Shown here: piece by piece, positions 42,781-51,809 of the stretch
How positions within the stretch are numbered: the stretch's first letter is position 1
How the letters are laid out: the number at the start of each line of letters is the position of its first letter
DNA from: Magnetococcales bacterium
GTDB taxonomy: Bacteria > Pseudomonadota > Magnetococcia > Magnetococcales > UBA8363
Direction: 5' to 3'
NCBI GenBank assembly: GCA_015228815.1
Contig: JADGCV010000029.1
Span: forward strand, 1-58,235
Length of the DNA stretch: 58,235 nucleotides
Made by a program: the position numbers and the translations under genes
The notes under the pieces: generated by a model
What the model was told of the DNA's origin: nothing
Databases searched by the model: none
Seen by the model: the letters and a program-made list of their open reading frames with translations, nothing else

Positions 42781-43797
42781 ATGCGTATTGCCTTGGATGC
42801 CATGGGGGGAGATCATGCCCCCTCGGCCATCATCGAAGGGGCCGTTCAGGCGGCGCGGGAATTTCCGGAGACCCGTTTCATCCTTGTCGGTCGGGAAGAG
42901 GTGATCCTGGCGGAATTGGCGAAGGTGCGCTGCGACCGCGATCATTTCAGGATACAGCCGGCCTCGGAAGTGGTCGGAATGGGTGAGGAACCGGCCCAGG
43001 CCCTGCGGTTCAAGAAGAATTCCTCCATGAGGGTCGGCATCGATCTGGTCAAATCCGGCGAGGCGGATGCCCTGGTCTCGGCGGGCAATACCGGGGCGTT
43101 GATGGCGACCTCGCGTTTTGTCCTGCGGATGTTGCCGGGGATCGACCGACCGGCCATCGCCACCCTGGTCCCCTCAAGGACGGGACAGACGTTGATGCTC
43201 GATCTGGGGGCCAACGTCGCGTGCGATGCGAACAACCTGTGCCAGTTTGCCATCATGGGGCAGATCTATGCCACCCAGGTCCTTCATCTGGCAGCGCCCA
43301 GGATCGGGTTGCTCAATGTCGGGGAAGAGGAGGTCAAGGGGACAGAGGTCGTCAAGGAGGCGGCGGAACGGATTCGCAAGGCGTTGGGCGACCACTTCAT
43401 CGGCAATGTGGAGGGGACCGATATTTATGACGGGGGGACCGATGTTGTCGTTTGTGATGGTTTTGTCGGCAATATCAGTTTAAAATCAAGCGAGGGGGTG
43501 GTTCGGATGATCTCTCATTTCCTCAAGGAGAGCCTGAATCATTCCATATGGTCCAGGATTGGTTATCTGATGGTTCGACCGGCATTGAACCGGTTCAAGC
43601 AGAGGATCGATCCACGCAAATACAATGGGGCGATGCTTTTGGGGTTGAACGGGGTGGTGGTCAAAAGCCATGGGTCGGCGGATGGTTACGCCTTTTCCCA
43701 GGCGATCCGGGTGGCGCGCGATTTGACCCTCAACCAGGTCAACCAGACCATCAAGACGCATGTCGCCCGACACAACAATGGAAAGGGGACGGAATGA
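42781..43797 (+). CDS. plsX: Phosphate acyltransferase PlsX
   Basis: About 338 residues: [68 protein letters not shown] and [14 protein letters not shown] are PlsX signatures. It converts acyl-ACP to acyl-phosphate for phospholipid synthesis. ATG 42781 is preferred to GTG 42775. The stop overlaps the fabH start (ATGA). Confidence 0.97.
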   Translation: MRIALDAMGGDHAPSAIIEGAVQAAREFPETRFILVGREEVILAELAKVRCDRDHFRIQPASEVVGMGEEPAQALRFKKNSSMRVGIDLVKSGEADALVSAGNTGALMATSRFVLRMLPGIDRPAIATLVPSRTGQTLMLDLGANVACDANNLCQFAIMGQIYATQVLHLAAPRIGLLNVGEEEVKGTEVVKEAAERIRKALGDHFIGNVEGTDIYDGGTDVVVCDGFVGNISLKSSEGVVRMISHFLKESLNHSIWSRIGYLMVRPALNRFKQRIDPRKYNGAMLLGLNGVVVKSHGSADGYAFSQAIRVARDLTLNQVNQTIKTHVARHNNGKGTE

Positions 43798-44807
43798 ACG
43801 CACCGCGGGCCAGGATCATTGGCACAGGTTCCTACCTGCCGGAAAAACGGATGACCAATGAAGAATTGGCGAAGATGGTGGATACCACCAGTGAATGGAT
43901 TTCCAGCCGGACTGGGATCCTGGAACGCCATATCGCCGCCGAAGGGGAGAAGACCTCGGACCTGGCGGCGCATGCCGGAAGGCGGGCCATCGAGGCGGCG
44001 GGATGTCGTCCGGAGGATATTGATCTGATTGTTTGTGCCACATCGACACCCGACCTGGTCTTTCCCGCCACGGCAGCGATCGTTCAGCGCAAGTTGGGGG
44101 CACAGAACGCGAAAGCGCCCGCCTTCGACATTCAGGCGGTATGCACCGGTTTTGTCTATGCCTTGAGCATTGCCGATCAATTTGTCCGGTCGGGGATGTC
44201 GAAGAAGGTCCTGGTGATCGGGGCGGAAACTTTTACCCGGATCCTGGATTGGGAAGACCGGACGACCTGCATTCTTTTCGGAGATGGCGCGGGGGCCGTG
44301 GTCCTGGAGGCCGTGGAAGCGGTCGAAGGCCAGGAGAATTCGCGGGGAATTCTTTCGACCCACATGCATGCCGACGGCAGTCATGTGGAACTGTTGCATG
44401 TGACGGGCGGGGTTTCAAGCGGAAGACCGCAGGGGTTTGATGTGCGTCATGAGGCCCTGGGATTCGTTGACATGCAGGGCAACGAAGTGTTCAAGCAGGC
44501 TGTCAAGGCAATGGGTGCCGTCGCCGAGGAAGCGTTGGTTGCCAATGGTTTGACCACCAGCGACATTGACTGGTTCATTCCGCATCAGGCCAACAAAAGG
44601 ATTCTTCAGGCGACCGCCAAACGGGTGGGGATTCCCGAGGAAAAGGTGGTCATGACGGTCCATCATCACGGCAATACCTCGGCGGCGAGTGTCCCTCTGG
44701 CCCTGGACGAGGCGGTGCGGGATGGTCGGATCCAACCCGGTCATCTGGTATTGCTCGATGCCTTCGGCGGCGGATTCACCTGGGCCTCGGCGTTGATTCG
44801 CTGGTAA
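43794..44807 (+). CDS. fabH: 3-oxoacyl-ACP synthase III FabH
   Basis: From ATG 43794 the product is 337 residues: [22 protein letters not shown], catalytic Cys in [25 protein letters not shown], His in [11 protein letters not shown] and Asn in [17 protein letters not shown]. It performs the first condensation of fatty acid synthesis. The long upstream frame inside plsX was rejected. The ATGA overlap with plsX implies coupling. Confidence 0.97.
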   Translation: MNAPRARIIGTGSYLPEKRMTNEELAKMVDTTSEWISSRTGILERHIAAEGEKTSDLAAHAGRRAIEAAGCRPEDIDLIVCATSTPDLVFPATAAIVQRKLGAQNAKAPAFDIQAVCTGFVYALSIADQFVRSGMSKKVLVIGAETFTRILDWEDRTTCILFGDGAGAVVLEAVEAVEGQENSRGILSTHMHADGSHVELLHVTGGVSSGRPQGFDVRHEALGFVDMQGNEVFKQAVKAMGAVAEEALVANGLTTSDIDWFIPHQANKRILQATAKRVGIPEEKVVMTVHHHGNTSAASVPLALDEAVRDGRIQPGHLVLLDAFGGGFTWASALIRW

Positions 44808-44812
44808 CGTGG

Positions 44813-45553
44813 TCACCGGGAACAATGAAGCAGGAACTCCTGATTTCCTTTGGATCCGGTGATCGGGGAGGGGATGACGTCGCTGACCTTGAGGCCGCAG
44901 GCCAGACAGTGCGTTCGTACTGTGGCTATGGCCTGATCATGGGCCATGGCCTCGCGAACGATCCCGCCCGTCGGGATCTGCTGGGGTGGCAGTTCAAACT
45001 GTGGTTTGATCAGGAGAACCCCTTCTCCGGGAGTTTTGAGTACCGTCATGAGCGGTGGCAGGACTCGTGTGAGGGCGATGAAGGCGACATCGACCACAAT
45101 CAAATCGACCCCTCCGGGGAGGTCCTCGGATTTCAGATCCCGGACGTTGAATCGGTCCATGACCCGTATTCTTGGATCGGAGGCAAGTTTCCAATCCAGT
45201 TGACCATAACCGACATCCATGGCGATGACCTCTCTGGCGCCGTGATGAAGCAATACCTGGGTGAATCCTCCGGTTGACGCGCCGACATCCAGACAGGTTC
45301 GGGCGGTCACTTCAAGACCCCAGGTATCGATGGCATGGGCCAGTTTGATGCCGCCGCGGGAAACCCATGGCAATTGCTTTCCTTTCTGGCGCAGACGGGC
45401 CTGGGGACGAATCAGGGTGCCTGGTTTGGTGACCGGCGTGTCATCGACGAGAACGGTTCCCGTCATGATCAGGCGACGGGCCAGATCCAGGGTGTCGGCC
45501 AGGCCTTCGACCCAGACGCGATGATCCAGACGTTCATTTTTTCCGCTTGACAC
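44813..45553 (-). CDS. tlyA: TlyA-type rRNA methyltransferase
   Basis: The 246-residue protein has an N-terminal S4 RNA-binding domain (LDHRVWVEGLADTLDLARRLIMTGTVLVDDTPVTKPGTLI) and an FtsJ-like methyltransferase domain (CLDVGASTGGFTQVLLHHGAREVIAMDVGYGQLDWKL, VDLIVVDVAFIALTRVLPPL). It is a 2'-O-methyltransferase of 16S/23S rRNA. The start is GTG at 45553. Convergent with fabH, with only five bases between the stops. Confidence 0.92.
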   Translation of the reverse strand: MSSGKNERLDHRVWVEGLADTLDLARRLIMTGTVLVDDTPVTKPGTLIRPQARLRQKGKQLPWVSRGGIKLAHAIDTWGLEVTARTCLDVGASTGGFTQVLLHHGAREVIAMDVGYGQLDWKLASDPRIRVMDRFNVRDLKSEDLPGGVDLIVVDVAFIALTRVLPPLMTVLKTPGEGVLLIKPQFELPPQQIPTGGIVREAMAHDQAIATVRTHCLACGLKVSDVIPSPITGSKGNQEFLLHCSR

Positions 45554-45585
45554 GATTCGTTTCCGTGACGTTGGTGTTCATCATC

Positions 45586-46764
45586 ATGAAAATTGCCCTG
45601 GTCCACAATGCTTATGGTCGTCCCAGTGGCGAGGAGACGGTCGTCGCCTTTCAGAAGGCGCTTCTGCTCGAAGGGGGACATGAGGTCGTCACCTTTTTTC
45701 GCGGCAGCGACGAGATTCAAACGCTTGCGTTTGGTCAGGCACGCGCATTTTTCAGCGGTATCCACAACCCTTTTTCGCGAAGACGGTTTGGTCGTTTCCT
45801 CGACCGGGAAATCCCCGATGTCGTTCACATCCACAATCTGTTTCCCCTGATTTCTCCGGCGATCCTTCCCGAGTGTGCAGCGCATGGAATCGGGGTGGTG
45901 ATGACGGTCCACAATTATCGCCTCGTCTGTCCCACCGGATTGCACCTTCATGGAGGAACCATCTGTGAACGATGCAATGGCGGGCGACCTTACGGGTGTT
46001 TCCGTCACAACTGCACCGGACAATGGAGCAAAAGCCTGGGCTATGCTTTGAGGGAGATGGTGGCACAAGGTTTGGGATCGTTCAAGAAACATGTCCATCT
46101 TTTTGCAACCCTGACCGAATTTCAACGGGGACGATTGATTGCCGCGGGCTATGATGGCGACCGGATCAGGGTCATTCCCAACGCCATCGATCTTGGCACG
46201 GCGACTGTGCCACCCATCGGGGGTGATGGGGATTATTGCGCTTTTGTGGGGCGCATCAGCCGTGAGAAGGGGATCGAGGTCTTGTTTCAGGCGGCACGAT
46301 CGTGTCCGGAGATCCCGTTCCAATTGGCGGGCGGATTTGAAAAAAATTCTTCTTTTGTCACGAATGTTCCGGACAATGTAAAGTTTCTTGGACATCTGGA
46401 CCGGGACACGTTGGCAGGATGGTTGCGTTCGGCACGGATGGTGCTTCTTCCCAGCATCTGGTTCGAGGGTTTTCCCATGACGCTCCTGGAGGCGATGGCC
46501 CAGGCCAGGCCGGTCATTGCCTCGGTGGTGGGGGGGATTGGTGAGATCATCGATGATGGGGAGAACGGATCTCTGTTTGCGATGGGCGATGCCGGGCAGT
46601 TGGCCCAACGGGTGACTACCTTGTGGCGGGATCGGGAGTTTGGCGACCGGTTGGGACGGAAGGGGTGGGAAAAGGTGCGAACGGTTTACTCCCGTGAACG
46701 TTATTTCAATAATTTGATGGCCGCCTATCGTCAGGTGCGTGGCTCGGGGATCGTCGGGAGTTGA
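45586..46764 (+). CDS. GT4-family glycosyltransferase
   Basis: From ATG 45586 the product is 392 residues: MKIALVHNAYGRPSGEE, the GT-B N-terminal domain with VHIHNLFPLISPAILPECA and a four-Cys cluster (CERCNGGRPYGCFRHNC, about 139-155), and the C-terminal GT4 domain (FVGRISREKGIEVLFQAA, WFEGFPMTLLEAMAQARPVIAS). It is expected to transfer a sugar onto a lipid or glycan, in capsule, LPS or similar synthesis; no other glycan genes are near. Confidence 0.92.
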   Translation: MKIALVHNAYGRPSGEETVVAFQKALLLEGGHEVVTFFRGSDEIQTLAFGQARAFFSGIHNPFSRRRFGRFLDREIPDVVHIHNLFPLISPAILPECAAHGIGVVMTVHNYRLVCPTGLHLHGGTICERCNGGRPYGCFRHNCTGQWSKSLGYALREMVAQGLGSFKKHVHLFATLTEFQRGRLIAAGYDGDRIRVIPNAIDLGTATVPPIGGDGDYCAFVGRISREKGIEVLFQAARSCPEIPFQLAGGFEKNSSFVTNVPDNVKFLGHLDRDTLAGWLRSARMVLLPSIWFEGFPMTLLEAMAQARPVIASVVGGIGEIIDDGENGSLFAMGDAGQLAQRVTTLWRDREFGDRLGRKGWEKVRTVYSRERYFNNLMAAYRQVRGSGIVGS

Positions 46765-46925
46765 TTTTTTTTTCGCTTTTTGACAAAGATGGGGTTGCCA
46801 AGCGCAACGAATCCTTTTACTGTATGCACCGCAAGAGCGACTCAGGTGTCGTGTCGCGGATCTTCCAACCGGAATGCCAACAAACATCCGGCGGACATTC
46901 TGCCTCTTCACCAGCTTTTTCAAGA

Positions 46926-47001
46926 GTCCCGTTCGTCTAGTGGACTAGGACATCGGCCTTTCACGCCGGTAACAGGGGTTCGATTCCCCTACGGGACGCC
47001 A
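46926..47001 (+). tRNA. tRNA-Glu (UUC anticodon)
   Basis: A 76-nt tRNA with acceptor strands GTCCCGT and ACGGGAC, discriminator G and encoded CCA. The anticodon stem and loop (TCGGC, CTTTCAC, GCCGG) give anticodon TTC. The T loop GGTTCGATTCC is standard. A T-rich run follows immediately. Confidence 0.97.
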
Positions 47002-47012
47002 CTTTTTTTTTC
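47002..47012 (+). terminator. T tract directly after tRNA-Glu
   Basis: A C followed by nine T residues stands directly after the CCA end; the acceptor stem itself can serve as the upstream hairpin, so this may end tRNA transcription. The nfu gene starts 30 bases later. Confidence 0.5.
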
Positions 47013-47042
47013 ATTCAAACATTTTGCCTTGACGAGGGGCCC

Positions 47043-47267
47043 ATGCGTACACGTGTGGAAAAGGTCCTACAGGAAATCCGACCCTATTTGCAACGGGATG
47101 GTGGCGATGTCGAACTGGTCGAGGTTACGCCGGGCAATGTCGTCAACGTCCGCCTCCGCGGCGCCTGCGGTTCCTGTCCCGGAGCAATGATGACCCTCAA
47201 AGGTGGCATCGAACGGGTCCTCAAGGAACGAATTCCCGAGGTCGTTTCGGTGGAGAACGTTCCCTGA
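47043..47267 (+). CDS. NifU C-terminal domain protein (Nfu-type Fe-S carrier)
   Basis: The 74-residue protein is a lone NifU C-terminal domain: VLQEIRPYLQRDGGDVELVEV and the CxxC cluster site GACGSCPGAMMTLKGGIERVL. Such proteins carry or deliver [4Fe-4S] clusters. Its stop overlaps the predicted CTG start of ampD. Confidence 0.93.
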   Translation: MRTRVEKVLQEIRPYLQRDGGDVELVEVTPGNVVNVRLRGACGSCPGAMMTLKGGIERVLKERIPEVVSVENVP

Positions 47268-47842
47268 CGGCGCCATTTTTTCGCTATTGCCCTTCACCCC
47301 ACCACAACGCCAGACCCCAGGGGGTCGAAATCGATCTGGTGGTCGTTCATGCCATCAGCCTGCCTCCTGGTGTATTTGGCGGCCCGGCGATCGAGGCCTT
47401 GTTCATGGGGCGGTTGGATCCCCGGGCGCATCCCTCCTTTCAGGAAATTTCCAACCTCAGGGTTTCAGCCCACTTTGTCATCGATCGTCAGGGCGGGGTG
47501 ACCCAGTATGTCCCGGTGCGGCAACGGGCGTGGCATGCCGGGGTCAGTCGCTGGGAGGGGCGGGAGGGATGCAATGATTTTTCCATCGGCATCGAAGTGG
47601 AAGGGGATGCCCGAACCCCTTTCGAAACCAGTCAGTACGCAACCCTGGCCCGTCTGATCGCCCTTCTGCAAACACGTTATCCCGTCTTGAAGGGGGACCG
47701 GATCGTCGGCCACGAACACATCGCCCCAGGACGGAAATGGGATCCGGGACCTTTGTTCGACTGGTCCCGGTTGCGTGGACTTCTCGATGGTCCGGGGGAT
47801 GTTGTTCCGGTTCACGACTGGCCCTTGATCTGGGAGACCTGA
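47264..47842 (+). CDS. ampD: 1,6-anhydro-N-acetylmuramyl-L-alanine amidase AmpD, apparent CTG start
   Basis: AmpD cleaves anhydro-muropeptides in peptidoglycan recycling. The conserved start YCPSPHHNARPQGVEIDL lies before the first ATG/GTG/TTG in frame (GTG 47339), so translation must begin earlier. CTG at 47264 fits: it overlaps the nfu stop as CTGA and GGAGAA (47252-47257) lies six bases upstream. That gives 192 residues, the usual length. Zn ligands are visible in VVVHAISLPPG (His), CNDFSIGIEVEG region and GHEHIAPGRKWDPGP. Confidence 0.85.
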   Translation: MTAPFFRYCPSPHHNARPQGVEIDLVVVHAISLPPGVFGGPAIEALFMGRLDPRAHPSFQEISNLRVSAHFVIDRQGGVTQYVPVRQRAWHAGVSRWEGREGCNDFSIGIEVEGDARTPFETSQYATLARLIALLQTRYPVLKGDRIVGHEHIAPGRKWDPGPLFDWSRLRGLLDGPGDVVPVHDWPLIWET

Positions 47843-47846
47843 GAAA

Positions 47847-49259
47847 ATGCCCCATCTGCACATCATCGGAATCTGTGGAACCGCCATGGCGGGTCTGGCC
47901 GCCCTGGCCAAGGAACAGGGATGGCTGGTGACCGGATCGGATCATGGCGTCTATCCACCCATGAGCCATTTTCTCCAGGACCTGGGAATTCCCCTTCAGG
48001 AAGAATTTCGCGCCGAAAACCTTCATCCGGCCCCGGATCTGATTCTGGTCGGCAATGCCATTTCCAGAGGAAATCCGGAACTGGAGGAGGCCATGAGCCG
48101 GGGGATTCCGTTTCGTTCGGGGGCCCAGTGGCTGTATGAGCATGTTCTCGAAGGCCGCCATCCGGTGGTGGTGACGGGAACCCACGGCAAGACCACGACC
48201 ACCAGCATGATTGCCCGTCTGTTGGATGAGGCGGGTCTGGCCCCCGGATTCTTCATCGGCGGCATCCCACGGGATTTTGGTGTCGGCGCGCGGTATGGAA
48301 AAAACAGCCCCTGGGTGGTGATCGAGGGTGATGAATACGATACCGCTTTTTTCGACAAACGGCCAAAATTTCTCCATTATCATCCCAAGACACTGATCCT
48401 GCACAATCTGGAATTCGATCATGGCGACATCTATCCCGACCTTGAGGCGATCCGTGTCCAGTTTCGTCTGTTGTTGCGCCTGGTTCCAGGCAACGGGCAG
48501 GTGATGGCCAATTGGGATGATCCCGAAATCCGGGTTCTGGCGGGTCGTGCCCATGCCCCGGTGGTGACCTACGGGTTGAATCGGGACGATGTCGCCTATA
48601 CCGCCCGGTTGCACAGCGCCGATGGACAGCATTGGAGCCTGTTTCACGAACAGCGGGAATTGTTCCAGGTTCATTGGGAACTTCTGGGACGACATAATGT
48701 TCTCAATGGTCTGGCGGCAGCGGCAACCTGCCTGCACCACCATGCCGACCCTGCCATGGTCAAACAGGGGCTGGAGCGATTCCAGGGGGTGGCGCGCCGT
48801 CTTCAGGAACGGTTCGCCATCGACGATATTCATGTCTATGACGATTTTGCCCATCATCCCACCGCCATGGCGACCACGATCGATGGCCTGAAGTGCAAGG
48901 TCGGTTCAAGCCGCGTCTGGGTCGTGGTGGAGCCGCGTTCCAATACCATGCGGTCCCGGGTCCATCAGGAACGGCTGGCGCCTGCTCTGGCTCAGGCCGA
49001 TTGTATCCTTTTGGCCCGTCCCGCGCCGCGCGGTTCGACACCCGACAAACTTCTGGATGTCGATGCCGTTGCCCGGGCCCTCGATCCAGGCGTTCCGGGA
49101 TCCCCTCCCAGGGCAACCGTGGTGGCCAATGGTGTCGAGGCGGCTGAATTCTTGACAAAACATTTAAAGAAGGGCGACCATTGTATTATCATGAGCAATG
49201 GTGGTTTTGATGGCATTCATGATCGCTTGTATCATCGTTTGAAAGAAACGCACACATGA
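47847..49259 (+). CDS. mpl: UDP-N-acetylmuramate:L-Ala-gamma-D-Glu-meso-DAP ligase Mpl
   Basis: The 470-residue Mur-ligase-family enzyme has an N-terminal HLHIIGICGTAMAGLAALAKEQG, P-loop VVVTGTHGKTTTTSMIARLLDEAG, NLEFDHGDIYPDLEAI, and a C-terminal domain with VYDDFAHHPTAMATTIDGL. It reuses recovered tripeptide in peptidoglycan recycling, which fits its position four bases after ampD. Cytoplasmic. Confidence 0.96.
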   Translation: MPHLHIIGICGTAMAGLAALAKEQGWLVTGSDHGVYPPMSHFLQDLGIPLQEEFRAENLHPAPDLILVGNAISRGNPELEEAMSRGIPFRSGAQWLYEHVLEGRHPVVVTGTHGKTTTTSMIARLLDEAGLAPGFFIGGIPRDFGVGARYGKNSPWVVIEGDEYDTAFFDKRPKFLHYHPKTLILHNLEFDHGDIYPDLEAIRVQFRLLLRLVPGNGQVMANWDDPEIRVLAGRAHAPVVTYGLNRDDVAYTARLHSADGQHWSLFHEQRELFQVHWELLGRHNVLNGLAAAATCLHHHADPAMVKQGLERFQGVARRLQERFAIDDIHVYDDFAHHPTAMATTIDGLKCKVGSSRVWVVVEPRSNTMRSRVHQERLAPALAQADCILLARPAPRGSTPDKLLDVDAVARALDPGVPGSPPRATVVANGVEAAEFLTKHLKKGDHCIIMSNGGFDGIHDRLYHRLKETHT

Positions 49260-49274
49260 ATCGGGGATGTGGGA

Positions 49275-49838
49275 ATGGATCGGAGCCAAAGCCTGGGGGG
49301 AAAACTTCTGATTGCCATGCCGGGTCTGAATGATCCCAATTTTGAACGTTCCGTTCTGTTCGTCTGTTCACACAACGAGGAGGGGGCGTTGGGATTGGTC
49401 ATCAATCAGGCCCATCCCGCTTCGATGCAGGAGATCATGGGACAACTCGGCCTCGACTGGAACCGGCATGAATCGGCCATCGTTCATCAGGGAGGGCCGG
49501 TCGCCATGGACCGGGGTTTCATTCTGTACGAGGAATTCCTGGAAATTCCGGGCAACTTGAAGGTCGAGGAAAATCTGTTTCTCGGGACCAATCCGGACAT
49601 CCTGAAATATCTGGTCGAGGGGCGTTCGACCGGTCGGTTTCTCTTTGCCCTGGGTTATTCAGGTTGGGCGGGGGGGCAACTGGAGTCGGAACTCAGGGAG
49701 AATACCTGGCTGGTGGCGAATCTGAACCGCCACATCCTGTTCGATACCCCGGTCAATATCCGCTGGGAGGCGGCGCTCCGAGGGATGGGGATCGATCCTG
49801 CCAAACTGGTGGACTGGGGAAGCCATACAACCAACTGA
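49275..49838 (+). CDS. YqgE/AlgH family protein
   Basis: The 187-residue protein carries the DUF179 signature: GGKLLIAMPGLNDPNFERSVLFVCSHNEEGALGLVINQ and FALGYSGWAGGQLESELRENTWL. Function is not established; the family is widespread in proteobacteria. ATG 49275 is preferred to GTG 49269 because a GGGG sits at the right distance upstream. It follows mpl by 15 bases. Confidence 0.93.
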   Translation: MDRSQSLGGKLLIAMPGLNDPNFERSVLFVCSHNEEGALGLVINQAHPASMQEIMGQLGLDWNRHESAIVHQGGPVAMDRGFILYEEFLEIPGNLKVEENLFLGTNPDILKYLVEGRSTGRFLFALGYSGWAGGQLESELRENTWLVANLNRHILFDTPVNIRWEAALRGMGIDPAKLVDWGSHTTN

Positions 49839-49904
49839 AAATGATACCCGGTATGCCACAAGCCGCAGTCGGGCCGGGACTTCGATGGTCCGGTTGATCA
49901 GGTG

Positions 49905-50282
49905 TCAGGGCGAAGGGGAAACAACAGGCGCGTTTGGTTTTTCGGTAACGGGCAGTTTCATCTCCTGGGCGAATTGCGGGTCATGAACCGTCGCGACCGG
50001 GGGGAAGAGTCGATTTATTGCGGCGACTCCTCCGAGAATGATGATCCCCGTGGCGACAACCCATTTGATGGTTTCCACCTTGGCGGTTTCAATCTCCTTG
50101 CGCAACTCTGCCTTGGCTAGTTCAATATCCCCCTTTGTAGACAATTCCTTGAGCCTGGATTCTTCCACCTGTTCCAAAACACGACCTATGGCTTTGGCAT
50201 GACCTTTTGCCTGGTCTTCCGGAACACCGGACGCCGTGAGCTGTTCCACGAATTCCAGGGAGTCGAACGTGATCGTGGCCAT
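49905..50282 (-). CDS. DUF1640-like small coiled-coil membrane protein
   Basis: The 125-residue protein begins MATITFDSLEFVEQLTASGVPEDQAKGHAKAI, has a short coiled coil (LAKAELRKEIETAKVETIK) and a single membrane helix (WVVATGIIILGGVAAI), ending in a Pro-rich tail. This is the DUF1640 layout (mitochondrial CCDC90-like relatives). It supplies an in-window template for the missing N-terminus of the 7613-8293 gene. Confidence 0.7.
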   Translation of the reverse strand: MATITFDSLEFVEQLTASGVPEDQAKGHAKAIGRVLEQVEESRLKELSTKGDIELAKAELRKEIETAKVETIKWVVATGIIILGGVAAINRLFPPVATVHDPQFAQEMKLPVTEKPNAPVVSPSP

Positions 50283-50378
50283 GGCTTTTTCTCCTTTTCT
50301 TCGGAAAGCATACCATACGGGTCATTCTCTTGCCAGGACACGTTTTTGCATCATCGACCGGACCAGGGAAAACGGACG

Positions 50379-50410
50379 AAAAAAAACGGGTGCGATGAAT
50401 CATGCACCCG
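50379..50410 (-). terminator. Rho-independent terminator of the ankyrin gene
   Basis: On the minus strand, CGGGTGC and GCACCCG form a perfect 7-bp stem around a loop of about 10 nt and are followed by a run of eight T residues. It lies about 52 bases past the ankyrin stop codon. A second hairpin lies between. Confidence 0.85.
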
Positions 50411-50417
50411 TTCAAGA

Positions 50418-50440
50418 CCCGGCATTCATGGAATGCCGGG
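50418..50440. other. Perfect 10-bp palindromic hairpin
   Basis: CCCGGCATTC and GAATGCCGGG form a perfect stem with a 3-nt loop, 23 bases after the ankyrin gene stop. It sits upstream of the terminator on the minus strand; it may stabilise the 3' end of the ankyrin mRNA or be a binding site. No repeat elsewhere in the window. Confidence 0.6.
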
Positions 50441-50462
50441 GAGGCAGCGGTGGTTGGAGCGA

Positions 50463-51437
50463 TCAGATCAAGGCGCGAACCTTGGCGAGAAGTTTACCCA
50501 TGGCGGACTTTTCGTTGGCTCGCCCGTAGTGGGTCACGACCGTTTTTCCATCGACATCCTTGAGCGCCGGGTTGGCGCCATGGTTGAGGAGTATTTTGAC
50601 CACTTCGTAACGATCATTGGCAGCGGCCAGCATCAGCGGTGAAACGCCCCATTGGTTCACGGCATTGATTTCGGCGCCATGGGTCACCAGGGCCTGGACG
50701 ATCCCCGAGTATCCTTTTTCGGCGGCCAGATGCAACGCCGTGCAACCACATTCATGGCGGACGGTCTCCCTGGCGCCGTTGGCCAGAAGTGTTGCGACAA
50801 CCCCTTCATGACCATTCATGGCGGCGAGCATCAATCCGGTGAACCCCGCCTTGTCTTGAAGATCGATGTCGGCGCCCGCGGCCAACAGACGTTGGGCACT
50901 CTTTGTCGAACCCCATTCCGCCGCCACCATCAAGGCCGAACGCCCTTCGGCATCGATTCGACCGACGTTGGCGCCATTGTCGATGAGCATTTGGACCAGG
51001 GTGTCGAAATCATATTGCGCCGCCTTCATCAAGGCCGTTGCGCCATGATGACCGGCCTGTTCCGGATTGGCTCCGTGGGCCAGAAGCATGCGGACAATCT
51101 CTTCGTTGCCCCATTGAACCGCCAGCGTCAGTGCCGATTGACCCCAGCGATTGACCGCGTTGACGTCGGCGTTGGCAGCCAGGAGGCTTTGGACGATCCC
51201 TGTTTGTCCATATTCGGCAGCCCACATCAGGGCCGTATTTCCCAATTTTCCTCCGTGGTTCACATCCCAGCCCGAACGAAGCAGGCGGTTCACATCCTTC
51301 AGATTGCCATCCATGGCCGCCAGGGCCATTTCATTGGCCGTCGTCGGTGACGATTCCATCGGTCTTGCAGCCCAAAGGGCCACTCCCGCTGTCATCGCAA
51401 GCACCGCAGCCAACATTTTTACATTACCCTTTCTCAT
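50463..51437 (-). CDS. Secreted ankyrin-repeat protein
   Basis: From ATG 51437 (GAGGAG eight bases upstream) the product is 324 residues: signal peptide (MLAAVLAMTAGVALWAA) and then about eight ankyrin repeats with the GxTALMxAA and VxxLLxxGA pattern (for example GNTALMWAAEYGQTGIVQSLL). It should act in the periplasm as a protein-binding scaffold. The longer frame to 51473 lacks a ribosome binding site. A good terminator follows. Confidence 0.88.
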   Translation of the reverse strand: MRKGNVKMLAAVLAMTAGVALWAARPMESSPTTANEMALAAMDGNLKDVNRLLRSGWDVNHGGKLGNTALMWAAEYGQTGIVQSLLAANADVNAVNRWGQSALTLAVQWGNEEIVRMLLAHGANPEQAGHHGATALMKAAQYDFDTLVQMLIDNGANVGRIDAEGRSALMVAAEWGSTKSAQRLLAAGADIDLQDKAGFTGLMLAAMNGHEGVVATLLANGARETVRHECGCTALHLAAEKGYSGIVQALVTHGAEINAVNQWGVSPLMLAAANDRYEVVKILLNHGANPALKDVDGKTVVTHYGRANEKSAMGKLLAKVRALI

Positions 51438-51809
51438 GGCACGACTCCTCTGGCATTTCTTTTTTTTCTTCACCCGGGACTTCGATTCAGGTTCGCTGTC
51501 GTGTCCCGCATGATGAATCTATCGCATGCCTCGTGCCACAAAATAATGATCGACGCGCTCTTTAAATTATTATTTTAAATCAATACGTTACATTGTTAAA
51601 CATTTTATTGTTGTATCAATTCTCAACATGACCATGAAAAATTTGTTCTTTTGTGGACGTTTTTTGAAGCGTAGTCTTGTGGCGTATATAAATGTAAAAT
51701 ACTGAAAAATAAGAAATTAATCAGGTGGGACACTTTGTCTTGAAGCATAATGTCTCATGAAACAGACTGTATCGGAAGGGGACGAACCATCTTGCGGACG
51801 GGAAAAGCG
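51438..51809. other. AT-rich intergenic region upstream of the ankyrin gene
   Basis: About 370 bases between the ankyrin start and the end of the DUF3047 gene. The stretch 51545-51750 is strikingly AT-rich and free of supported genes; it likely contains the ankyrin promoter on the minus strand (for example AT-rich TATTGATTTAAAATAATA near 51565-51585 read in reverse). Plus-strand ORFs here are shadows of the DUF3047 gene. Confidence 0.4.
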
